Source of the DNA: Ruminococcus sp. UBA3665
Lineage (GTDB): Bacteria > Bacillota > Clostridia > Oscillospirales > Ruminococcaceae
DNA: 6,296 nt
Assembly (NCBI GenBank): GCA_002373165.1
Contig: DFJS01000080.1
Span: 1 to 6,296 of the forward strand
Direction of reading: 5' to 3'
Shown here: in pieces, positions 1-5,899 of the stretch
Position numbering within the stretch: the first letter of the stretch is position 1
How the letters are laid out: each line of letters opens with the position of its first letter
The notes under the pieces: generated by a model
Database searches by the model: none
What the model saw: only the letters and a program-made list of their open reading frames with translations
What the model was told of the DNA's origin: nothing
Translations under genes and position numbers: made by a program

Positions 1-37
1 GGTCAAAATTGATTCTCATATTTTTTCACAAATCTTA

Positions 38-66
38 TTGACAAATCATGAAAAATATGTTATCAT
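38..66 (+). promoter_or_regulatory. sigma-A promoter with extended -10, GH5 gene
   Basis: A perfect -35 TTGACA (38-43), a 17-nt spacer and a -10 TATCAT (61-66; one mismatch to TATAAT) are followed by the GH5 gene in the same orientation. A TGT directly before the -10 (58-60) fits the TGn extended -10 motif. Transcription should begin near 73, giving a leader of about 60 nt. I see no obvious operator palindrome or attenuator hairpin in the leader. The near-consensus match suggests strong basal expression unless an activator or repressor outside the visible motifs acts here. Confidence 0.85.
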
Positions 67-97
67 AAAATTACTAATAGGATTTTTTTAACACGAT

Positions 98-117
98 ACT
101 ATGAAAAACTATGAAAA
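98..117 (+). repeat. 10-bp tandem direct repeat in the GH5 leader
   Basis: ACTATGAAAA occurs twice back to back (98-107 and 108-117), just before the AGAGGA ribosome binding site at 117-122. Each copy contains an ATG (101 and 111), but neither is in frame with the GH5 start at 133. The repeat may be a simple slippage duplication. Whether it affects initiation cannot be told from sequence. Confidence 0.6.
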
Positions 118-132
118 GAGGAATGATCTGTC

Positions 133-2064
133 ATGAACAAATTTCAGAAAGCAATTTCTGCTGTGACCGCTGCCGTTATGACTTGCTCTATGGCCGCAGG
201 TGCCGTGTTCTCCACACCTGTCAGCGCAGCAGATAAAACCGCCGTCGAGATCGTAAATGATATGGGTCTTGGCTGGAACCTCGGAAACACATTCGATTGC
301 TGGAATACTCGCGGCTGGACAACTGATACAGAAACTGCCTGGGGCAATGCCAGAACCACTCAGCAGATGATCGATGCCGTTAAGGCACAGGGATTTGATT
401 CTATCCGTGTTCCGATTACCTGGTATGAAAATCTGGCTGATAAATCCACTTATGATATCGATGATGCTTATCTGGCAAGAATCAAAGAAGTTATTGATTA
501 TGCCTATGCCAATCATATGTATGTCATCATCAATATGCACTGGGACTGGGTTTCTGACGGCTCTCTGTGGCTGAACGCGGGCATGGATGCTCTGCCGCAG
601 TTTACCACAATGTGGACAGAAATCGCAAATTATTTCAAAGATTATGATAATCATCTTGTCTTTGAAGATATGAACGAAGTCACTTTTGATTATGATACGC
701 TGAATGCGTTCAATCAGAAATTTGTCGATACAATCAGAAGCACAGGCGGCAGCAACAGCGACAGACTGCTCCTGCTGGCAGGTGCCAACGATGACCTGAC
801 AAAAACCTGCTCGCCGGAATATATTGTTCCGGATGATGATATGGTAGCCGTTTCCATTCATTATTATTATCCGTCCACATGGGCAGTAGCATCCGTTTCT
901 GACCCGAATGCAGAAGGTTACTGGGGCTATTCCAAAACATGGGGCACAGATGAGGAAAAACAGGATGTTTATAATCTCTTTGCCAAAATGAAAGCTTATT
1001 ATGCCGATAAGGGAATTCCCGTTATCCTCGGCGAATACGGCGTTATTACCAATAAAGACAAAGATCATGATGATATTGTCGAATATCTGAGTACCATTGC
1101 CGGTTCTGCACTGGCAACCGATGGCGTGACTGCATTCCTCTGGGATGCCGGAGATGCCGGAGATATGCAGTATTTCAGCAGAAAAAATCTGACATGGTTC
1201 AATCAGGACTATGCCAATGTTTACAAGAACCTGAAAGAAAACGGTACTCCTATCAAGTTTGAATATGATATCAAGTCAACTACGGAATCTTCCGACCGTT
1301 CTGTTGTGACACTTTCGGGTGATCCGAATTATGCTGTTGATCTGACATCCTATGCCGGACAGGGCATTACCATCAAACAGGTGATCCTGAAAGGTACTCC
1401 CGGCGGCGGCTGGGGCGTGTCCTTCCCGGCAACCAATCCCGACGGCAGCAACAGATCCTGGACCGCAGAAGGCGGCGAAGTCGGCAGTGACGGCACTCTT
1501 ATCATCGATCTGGATGGTATTGATAATGACAACGGAGCCTATGTGCTGTCCCTCAGCGGCGAGATGAATTTTGCCAAATGGTGGGGTACAGAAGGTGCAA
1601 CTCTCGATTCTGTGACACTGGTATTTGACAAGGCCATTACTTATACAACTTATGATATTTCTGTCAAGGCAGTAGAAAATACTGACCCCAGACCGACTGA
1701 AACGACTCCTGAACCGTCCGAAACGACTCCCGAACCGACTGAAACAACTCCCGAACCGTCCGAAACGACTCCCGAACCGACTGAAACAACTCCCGAACCG
1801 TCCGAAGAGGTTCAGCCTACAGAAACACAGTCCGGCCCTGCTGTTACCAAAATCGGCGATGCTGATTGCAGCGGTGTTGTAAATATCGTCGATGTCATTG
1901 CAGTAAACAGAGCAGTAATGGGTAAGGATACTCTGTCTGAACAGGCTCTGGTCAATATCGATTTCAATAAAAATAACAAGCCCGATTCGGAAGAATCCCT
2001 TGCTATTATGAAATATGTTGTCGGCCTTATGACAGCAGATGAACTGATTAATTTCAAGTCTTGA
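133..2064 (+). CDS. secreted GH5 endoglucanase-like enzyme with C-terminal module and type I dockerin
   Basis: This is a 643-residue exported glycoside hydrolase, predicted to cleave beta-1,4-glucan or related hemicellulose outside the cell as a cellulosome subunit. The start ATG follows AGAGGA with a 10-nt gap. Residues 1-32 are a signal peptide, probably cut after Val-Ser-Ala. The GH5 barrel spans about 38-370: GWNLGNT (47-53), IRVPITW (Arg92), NMHWD (His136), FEDMNEV with acid/base Glu182, HYYYP (His243-Tyr244), LGEYG with nucleophile Glu301, and LWDAGD (Trp337). The motif set resembles subfamily 4, but that is tentative. Residues about 375-512 form a probable beta-sandwich carbohydrate-binding module rich in Gly and Trp (Trp427, 443, 483, 484). 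A Pro/Thr/Glu/Ser linker (about 517-568) leads to a dockerin (573-643). Its first calcium loop, from Asp576, is canonical; its second, from Asp610, is degenerate. The canonical Asn-Glu-Pro is Asn-Glu-Val here. The stop is TGA. Exact substrate is not assignable from sequence. Confidence 0.95.
   Translation: MNKFQKAISAVTAAVMTCSMAAGAVFSTPVSAADKTAVEIVNDMGLGWNLGNTFDCWNTRGWTTDTETAWGNARTTQQMIDAVKAQGFDSIRVPITWYENLADKSTYDIDDAYLARIKEVIDYAYANHMYVIINMHWDWVSDGSLWLNAGMDALPQFTTMWTEIANYFKDYDNHLVFEDMNEVTFDYDTLNAFNQKFVDTIRSTGGSNSDRLLLLAGANDDLTKTCSPEYIVPDDDMVAVSIHYYYPSTWAVASVSDPNAEGYWGYSKTWGTDEEKQDVYNLFAKMKAYYADKGIPVILGEYGVITNKDKDHDDIVEYLSTIAGSALATDGVTAFLWDAGDAGDMQYFSRKNLTWFNQDYANVYKNLKENGTPIKFEYDIKSTTESSDRSVVTLSGDPNYAVDLTSYAGQGITIKQVILKGTPGGGWGVSFPATNPDGSNRSWTAEGGEVGSDGTLIIDLDGIDNDNGAYVLSLSGEMNFAKWWGTEGATLDSVTLVFDKAITYTTYDISVKAVENTDPRPTETTPEPSETTPEPTETTPEPSETTPEPTETTPEPSEEVQPTETQSGPAVTKIGDADCSGVVNIVDVIAVNRAVMGKDTLSEQALVNIDFNKNNKPDSEESLAIMKYVVGLMTADELINFKS
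1699..1803 (+). repeat. 21-bp tandem repeats encoding the ETTPEPS/T linker, with an exact 42-bp duplication
   Basis: Five 21-bp units encode alternating ETTPEPS and ETTPEPT heptapeptides (residues 523-557), forming an extended, probably flexible and glycosylatable linker between the C-terminal module and the dockerin. The 42-bp stretch 1720-1761 is repeated without any difference at 1762-1803, including synonymous positions. The first unit (1699-1719) differs by one silent base, T at 1710 where the others have C. Identity at the nucleotide level points to recent tandem duplication rather than selection on protein alone. Confidence 0.95.
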
Positions 2065-2075
2065 ACAAGTTGGAT

Positions 2076-2112
2076 AAAAAATCCTGCATTCGCAAGAGTG
2101 CAGGATTTTTTT
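2076..2112. terminator. bidirectional intrinsic terminator between GH5 gene and prfB
   Basis: CCTGCATTC (2083-2091) pairs with GAGTGCAGG (2096-2104) through nine pairs including one G-U, closed by a GCAA loop of the GNRA class. The hairpin is followed by seven T on the plus strand (2106-2112) and preceded by six A (2076-2081), which become a T-run on the minus strand. It starts 12 nt after the GH5 stop and lies about 25 nt beyond the prfB stop, so it can end both converging transcripts. Confidence 0.92.
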
Positions 2113-2137
2113 ATTGATAAATTATTTTTAAATCAGT

Positions 2138-3259
2138 TTAATTCTGTTCCAGTGTGCCGTGAGAAAGCGATTTCAGATACGCATGAATAAAGCCGTCCAG
2201 ATCGCCGTCCATGACTGCGTTGATATTGCCGTTTTCAAAGCCTGTTCTGTGATCTTTTACAAGCGTATAGGGCATGAAGACGTAAGAACGAATCTGTGCA
2301 CCCCAGCCGATTTCTTTCTGAATGCCCTTGATATCAGAAATTTTTTCCAGATGTTCGCGTTCTTTGATTTCTACTAGTTTGGCAACCAGCATTTTCATGG
2401 CATAATCTTTGTTCTGATACTGGCTTCTCTGGGTCTGGCAGGAAGTCACAATGCCTGTCGGCTTGTGAATCAGACGTACTGCCGAACTTGTCTTGTTGAC
2501 TTTCTGACCGCCTGCGCCGCTGGAACGGTATACTTCCATTTCGATATCTTCGTCGCGGATTTCTACCTGAATATTATCATCCATTTCCGGCATTACTTCC
2601 AGAGCGGCAAAAGAAGTATGTCTTCTGCCGGAAGCATCAAACGGCGAAACACGCACCAATCTGTGTACGCCTGCTTCAGATTTGAGATAGCCGTAAGCAT
2701 TTTCGCCTTCTACCATAATAGAGGCACTTTTCATGCCGGCTTCTTCGCCGTCGAGGTAATCCAGCAGCTGTACTTTGAAGTTATGGCGTTCTGCCCAGCG
2801 GTGATACATACGGTAGAGCATTTCCGCCCAGTCCTGCGCCTCTGTGCCGCCTGCGCCGGCATGGAATGTCAGAATTGCATTTTTGCCGTCATATTCGCCG
2901 GAAAGCAGCGTTTCCAGATTCTTGTTTTCCAGAGCCTGCTTGAAATCATTCATTTCTGTGACAATTTCGTTCTGCATATCCTCGTCTTCTTCTTCCATGC
3001 ACAGTTCAATCATTGTGAAAATATCTTCCAGACGGGACTGCATTTTTTCATAATCTGTAATTTTATTTTCCAGCTGTTTGGTTTTCTGGAGGACTTTCTG
3101 AGAATTTTCCAGATCATCCCAGAAACCGGCCTCTGCTGCCTGCTCCTGCAATTCTTTCAGTTCTTCCTTGGCTTTTTTGATATTCAGAACTTCGCCCAGT
3201 TCGTCCAGTTCTTTGCGGTAGCCGTTCATTTCGACTTTTAATTCATCCAGTAAAATCAT
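2138..3259 (-). CDS. prfB: peptide chain release factor 2 (RF2), without programmed frameshift
   Basis: RF2 is the cytoplasmic class I factor that recognises UAA and UGA stops and triggers peptidyl-tRNA hydrolysis on the ribosome. This 373-residue protein is full length for the family. It has an N-terminal helical, charged domain (about 1-110), the SPF stop-recognition motif at 205-207 and the catalytic GGQ at 250-252 within a SGAGGQ context. SPF rather than PxT separates it from RF1. The GGQ numbering matches E. coli RF2. Translation starts at ATG 3259 after AAGGAG (3267-3272) with a 7-nt gap. The frame is open from start to stop: at codons 24-26, where many prfB genes carry an in-frame UGA and slippery CUU, this one reads GTT CTG AAT. 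Autoregulation by +1 frameshifting is therefore absent. The gene has its own promoter upstream, stops with TAA, and shares a bidirectional terminator with the GH5 gene. Confidence 0.98.
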   Translation of the reverse strand: MILLDELKVEMNGYRKELDELGEVLNIKKAKEELKELQEQAAEAGFWDDLENSQKVLQKTKQLENKITDYEKMQSRLEDIFTMIELCMEEEDEDMQNEIVTEMNDFKQALENKNLETLLSGEYDGKNAILTFHAGAGGTEAQDWAEMLYRMYHRWAERHNFKVQLLDYLDGEEAGMKSASIMVEGENAYGYLKSEAGVHRLVRVSPFDASGRRHTSFAALEVMPEMDDNIQVEIRDEDIEMEVYRSSGAGGQKVNKTSSAVRLIHKPTGIVTSCQTQRSQYQNKDYAMKMLVAKLVEIKEREHLEKISDIKGIQKEIGWGAQIRSYVFMPYTLVKDHRTGFENGNINAVMDGDLDGFIHAYLKSLSHGTLEQN

Positions 3260-3291
3260 AAAAAAACTCCTTACTTGATAGCATTGTTTTT

Positions 3292-3320
3292 ATTATACAC
3301 CATTTGGAATAAAAATGCAA
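3292..3320 (-). promoter_or_regulatory. probable prfB promoter
   Basis: On the minus strand a perfect -10 TATAAT (3297 to 3292) lies 17 nt downstream of TTGCAT (3320 to 3315), a weak -35 with only the TTG conserved. Transcription would start near 3285, leaving a leader of about 26 nt that includes the AAGGAG site. The 69-nt gap between the SGNH gene and prfB contains no clear terminator, so prfB may also receive read-through from the upstream cluster. Confidence 0.65.
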
Positions 3321-3328
3321 TAGCTTTG

Positions 3329-4003
3329 CTACAAAATTCCGGAAAGGCAGTCAATCCAGCCTTTGGCAAGTTCCTCATGGCCGATGAGTGTAGGATGTGT
3401 GCCGTCCAGTGTTTCATAATAGACTTTCCGGGCAGACAGGTCAGCCAGGCCGCATTTCTGTTTTTGTGCCAGAAAACGGATTGATTCGTTGTAGTCTTCC
3501 AGAGGAATGCCCTTGTAAGCTTCCGGAAATTTCCAGTCAGGGATTTTTGTGTGATAGGTCCGCGCCACTGTGCCGCAGATGATTTCGGCATTAGGGTATT
3601 CAGAATGCATTCGCTTGATCATGAGAGAATAGGCATCTTCAAAATATCTCGGATTTTTCCAGAGCGGAAATTTATTCTTGATGGGAACTCCCCGGCCGAA
3701 ATCGTTAATGCCCATATAGATCAGGATAATATCCGGAGCAATATTGCCGCGGCTCATAATCTGAATTCTTTTCATGCTGTTGCCGGAGAAAAAATGTTTT
3801 CCGGCGACACAGCTTCCGGCATAAGAATTATTGACACAGATTCTGCCGCCGAAATGTGAAATCACCTGTGCCCACCAGACATCGCTGACATAGCGCATGG
3901 CATTTTTTTTTAAATTATCATAATCATAATATACTCCGTAGCCTTCCGGCTGTGTGCCGATAAAGGTACTGAGCGAATCGCCCATGATGGAAAAATATTG
4001 CAA
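3329..4003 (-). CDS. SGNH/GDSL-family hydrolase (esterase or acylhydrolase), TTG start
   Basis: This 224-residue protein has the four SGNH blocks: block I GDS with nucleophile Ser10, block II NNSYAGS with Gly63, block III GIND with Asn100, and block V DGTHP with Asp200 and His203. The family uses a Ser-His-Asp triad to hydrolyse carboxylic esters, including lipids, acyl groups and acetylated sugars; the substrate here is unknown. There is no signal peptide or membrane segment, so it should be cytoplasmic. The first GDS strand begins almost at the N-terminus, so the start matters. No in-frame ATG precedes the GDS strand, whereas TTG at 4003 sits 8 nt after AAAGGAGGG. The ATG at 4008 is out of frame and too close to that site. 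The gene lies 39 nt after the acidic protein gene, probably as last member of a four-gene transcript. It stops with TAG. Confidence 0.9.
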   Translation of the reverse strand: MQYFSIMGDSLSTFIGTQPEGYGVYYDYDNLKKNAMRYVSDVWWAQVISHFGGRICVNNSYAGSCVAGKHFFSGNSMKRIQIMSRGNIAPDIILIYMGINDFGRGVPIKNKFPLWKNPRYFEDAYSLMIKRMHSEYPNAEIICGTVARTYHTKIPDWKFPEAYKGIPLEDYNESIRFLAQKQKCGLADLSARKVYYETLDGTHPTLIGHEELAKGWIDCLSGIL

Positions 4004-4011
4004 AGCATTCT

Positions 4012-4020
4012 CCCTCCTTT
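4012..4020 (-). promoter_or_regulatory. ribosome binding site fixing the TTG start of the SGNH hydrolase
   Basis: AAAGGAGGG read on the minus strand is a very strong Shine-Dalgarno match. Its spacing to TTG at 4003 is 8 nt, which is ideal. The only nearby ATG (4008) would have a 3-nt gap and opens a different short frame that does not give the SGNH motifs. Confidence 0.8.
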
Positions 4021-4042
4021 CCGGGATTTGCAGAATAACAGA

Positions 4043-4645
4043 TTAATGCAGTTCAGCCAGAACAGCTTCCGGATTGCAGTCCGGATTGAGTTTCAGTGCG
4101 GCATCCCGTGTAAAAGCCCCGGATGTATATAAATTCTGAATGATATCGGCATCAATGGCAGTGTGATAATAGTCCCGTGCCCATTCCAGAAAATCTTCTG
4201 CCGACTGCGGGATATAATCCAGCAGATAAGCTTTTCCGCCGTCATTGCCGGGAAATTCGTTCTGATGCCAGTCTGATTCATGATTTTGTTTCCATAAAAA
4301 GAACGTTGCTGTTTCTAGTTCGTCTTCTGTAAAAAGATGCAGCAGTTCTTCCGGAACGCCGTGATACAGCCGCGGAAAGAAAGTATCATTCGGCGGCTCT
4401 GCGGCAAACTGATTCAGTTCGTTTTCGTGATCGAACCCCTTGACTGCAATGCCGGCCTGAGAAAAGAAAATCTGCATTTCGTCGCCGCTGCCGTTCTGGA
4501 AATAATACCACAGAACGCCGTCTTCCGAAATGCCGGAGCGAATCATACGAAGCCAGTCATCTTCCGGAGAAGCAATCACAGCGGCATCTGTAAAAAGAAA
4601 AATATCCAGATATTTTTTCAGAGTTTCTTTGTCGGCAGGCAGCAT
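4043..4645 (-). CDS. conserved-looking acidic protein of unknown function
   Basis: I cannot assign a function to this 200-residue protein. It is rich in Asp and Glu, has no signal peptide or hydrophobic membrane span, and should be a soluble cytoplasmic protein. Visible landmarks are an aromatic strand LWYYF (45-49), an FFSQAGIAVKGFDHE segment (60-74), and an FFLWKQ stretch (115-120) followed by DWHQ (125-128). From memory, the GFDHE plus Leu-Trp and Asp-x-Trp-His pattern recurs in uncharacterised bacterial proteins, but I cannot confirm that without a search. The start ATG shares its A with the TGA stop of the upstream membrane protein (TGATG), and GGTGGTGAT (4651-4659) lies 5 nt ahead, so the two are probably translationally coupled. 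The SGNH gene follows after 39 nt. The reading frame is intact, codon use matches its neighbours, and the stop is TAA. Confidence 0.85.
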   Translation of the reverse strand: MLPADKETLKKYLDIFLFTDAAVIASPEDDWLRMIRSGISEDGVLWYYFQNGSGDEMQIFFSQAGIAVKGFDHENELNQFAAEPPNDTFFPRLYHGVPEELLHLFTEDELETATFFLWKQNHESDWHQNEFPGNDGGKAYLLDYIPQSAEDFLEWARDYYHTAIDADIIQNLYTSGAFTRDAALKLNPDCNPEAVLAELH

Positions 4646-4659
4646 CAGGAATCACCACC
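4643..4659 (-). promoter_or_regulatory. TGATG stop/start overlap with Shine-Dalgarno site
   Basis: On the minus strand the stop TGA (4647-4645) of the membrane protein gene overlaps by one base the start ATG (4645-4643) of the acidic protein gene. GGTGGTGAT (4659-4651), one mismatch from GGAGGTGAT, lies just upstream inside the membrane protein's last codons. This layout is typical of translational coupling by re-initiating ribosomes. Confidence 0.75.
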
Positions 4660-5115
4660 GGGAGTGTTTTTCTTCATGACAAGCTTGAGATAAACCGGAG
4701 TGAGAAGAAAAATCAGCACATAGCCGATAATCATACTCAGCAGAAGAGAACGCAGAAACATCAGGAGATAAGGCGGCATAGCCTGCCCGTGACTGACGGC
4801 GTTATGATGTGCCATTGCCGTCATGCACAGCGTGAGAACAGGCGTATAAATCAGGTCAGAAATCAGGCTTTCCAGACATTTTGCGCCGAGTGTGCCGGGG
4901 GTAAGATTCGCTTTCTGAACAGCGGCATCCCCGACTTTTTTCATCGGCACAAAAAAGCCGATCATCAGGCTGATTACTGTACTGATCAGAAAACTGCTGA
5001 GAAATGCCGGAAGCGTAAAATGTCCGGAAGAAAGATTTCCTGTCAGGGAAAGACAGAAACTCATAGTAATTCCCATCAGAATACTCATCTGCATTCCGAT
5101 TTTTTTCATATCCAT
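4645..5115 (-). CDS. small four-helix membrane protein, DUF2798-like
   Basis: The 156-residue protein has four hydrophobic segments at about residues 8-26, 36-57, 84-102 and 117-140, joined by short polar loops, and a Lys-rich C-terminal end. The two halves look alike: each pairs a helix containing a small-residue/Ser pattern with a second helix ending in a Pro and then basic residues (VPMKK at 56-60, TPVYLK at 139-144). This resembles a tandem pair of DUF2798 two-helix units, whose function is not known; the assignment is from memory of the family pattern. No cleavable signal peptide is evident, so it should sit in the cytoplasmic membrane. The start ATG follows AAGGAG (5124-5129) by 8 nt. 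It lies 27 nt after the phosphatase gene and overlaps the next gene by one base, so it is likely in one operon with both. Confidence 0.85.
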   Translation of the reverse strand: MDMKKIGMQMSILMGITMSFCLSLTGNLSSGHFTLPAFLSSFLISTVISLMIGFFVPMKKVGDAAVQKANLTPGTLGAKCLESLISDLIYTPVLTLCMTAMAHHNAVSHGQAMPPYLLMFLRSLLLSMIIGYVLIFLLTPVYLKLVMKKNTPGGDS

Positions 5116-5142
5116 AGTAAAAACTCCTTTTGAGATAATTAA

Positions 5143-5844
5143 TTAAATATAAAATTCCTGCATAGTATCCAGGCACAGACAGGCCAGCCTTCCGGACTGG
5201 AAACAGGCTCCGCAGTCAATGCAGAGATGATTTGCCCCATGATAGATTTCGGCTTTGCCGCTGATGAGTGGAGTCGGCGTATGCCCGGTAATAAGATAAA
5301 TGCTGTCATCTTCAAATAATCTGATATCAGGATCATCCCGGATAAAAAACAGTTCTTCCGGCGAATATTCGCTTAATTTTTTATCCGGCCGGAAGTTGCC
5401 CAGCCCGGCATGTGCCAGAATAAATGTTTTTTCTCCGACATCCAGCGTTTCATAAAGCGGAAATTCAGAAAGATATTCCAGAATCTGACGGCGTTCTTCA
5501 TGATTCAGTTTCTGGAATTCGGCAACAGTCGTATCGCCGCCGTCGCCGATCCAGTCCATAATATCCTGAATATCATTTACATCCAGCTGACTGCCGAAAT
5601 TCTTGTCAGTAATATCCGTAACCAGTTTTTCCAGCAGATACAGGGCAATAAAATCATGATTGCCCATAATCGGGAATACATTAGGCCGGGGCATCATATC
5701 CCGCAGCAGAGTAACAGGTTTTGGGCCGCGGTCGACAACATCCCCCAGAATAAAAAGCAGATCGCTTTCAGAAAACTGAATTAAATCCAGCATTCTGAGA
5801 TATTTTTCATATTCTCCGTGAAGATCTGACATGACATAGTACAT
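5143..5844 (-). CDS. PPP-type metallophosphatase (serine/threonine-phosphatase or ApaH-like)
   Basis: This is a 233-residue calcineurin-like metallophosphoesterase. The two-metal site motifs are all present: SDLHG (Asp7, His9), GDVVDRG (Asp35, Asp38, Arg39), GNHD (Asn62, His63, Asp64), AHAG (His145) and GHTPT (His188). GDVVDRG plus GNHD is the PPP signature shared by bacterial PrpA-like and phage lambda phosphatases and by ApaH dinucleoside tetraphosphatases, so the substrate may be a phosphoprotein or a dinucleotide. No signal peptide is seen, so it should be cytoplasmic. The C-terminal region has several cysteines (Cys208, 211, 214, 222, 224) of unknown relevance. I chose ATG 5844, 11 nt after AAAGGCGG, so that the protein begins one short strand before SDLHG, as usual. 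The frame stays open back to a TTG at 5928, but that stretch holds a strong promoter. It is the first gene of the four-gene cluster. Confidence 0.93.
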   Translation of the reverse strand: MYYVMSDLHGEYEKYLRMLDLIQFSESDLLFILGDVVDRGPKPVTLLRDMMPRPNVFPIMGNHDFIALYLLEKLVTDITDKNFGSQLDVNDIQDIMDWIGDGGDTTVAEFQKLNHEERRQILEYLSEFPLYETLDVGEKTFILAHAGLGNFRPDKKLSEYSPEELFFIRDDPDIRLFEDDSIYLITGHTPTPLISGKAEIYHGANHLCIDCGACFQSGRLACLCLDTMQEFYI

Positions 5845-5855
5845 AATAAATACAG

Positions 5856-5863
5856 CCGCCTTT
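5856..5863 (-). promoter_or_regulatory. ribosome binding site supporting ATG 5844
   Basis: AAAGGCGG on the minus strand is one mismatch from AAAGGAGG, and it sits 11 nt before ATG 5844. It lies downstream of the predicted transcription start near 5893, which the more distant TTG at 5928 does not. Confidence 0.6.
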
Positions 5864-5899
5864 CCGGAATCAGAACTATCCTGTTTTGTGCATATGTCA

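Noticed and set aside
1..37. Possible upstream gene end or regulatory RNA at the left edge
   Set aside because: The AT-rich stretch shows no open frame, hairpin or known motif that can be supported.
109..1068. Long minus-strand open frame (319 codons) opposite the GH5 gene
   Set aside because: It mirrors the GH5 codons, gives a low-complexity Ile/Cys-rich protein with no recognisable motif, and has no matching promoter. The plus-strand gene has clear catalytic motifs, so this is a codon-bias shadow.
2465..3241. Long plus-strand open frame (258 codons) opposite prfB
   Set aside because: It is Phe/Gln/His-rich with no domain signature and lies entirely antisense to an unmistakable RF2 gene.
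3309..3331. Possible terminator after the SGNH gene
   Set aside because: Only a 4-bp GCAA/TTGC stem precedes a short T-run on the minus strand. This is too weak to call and overlaps the prfB -35 region.
4856..5176. Minus-strand frame (106 codons) overlapping the phosphatase end and membrane protein gene
   Set aside because: It is out of frame with both genes, is Ser/Asp/Arg-rich without hydrophobic structure, and would need an overlap with two well-supported genes.
3521..5870. Frequent CTTCCGG/TCCGGA words across the minus-strand genes, considered as a dispersed repeat or uptake-like motif
   Set aside because: They fall in coding frames as common Pro-Glu and Ser-Gly codon pairs (CCG GAA, TCC GGA), have no fixed spacing or orientation, and fit codon preference.
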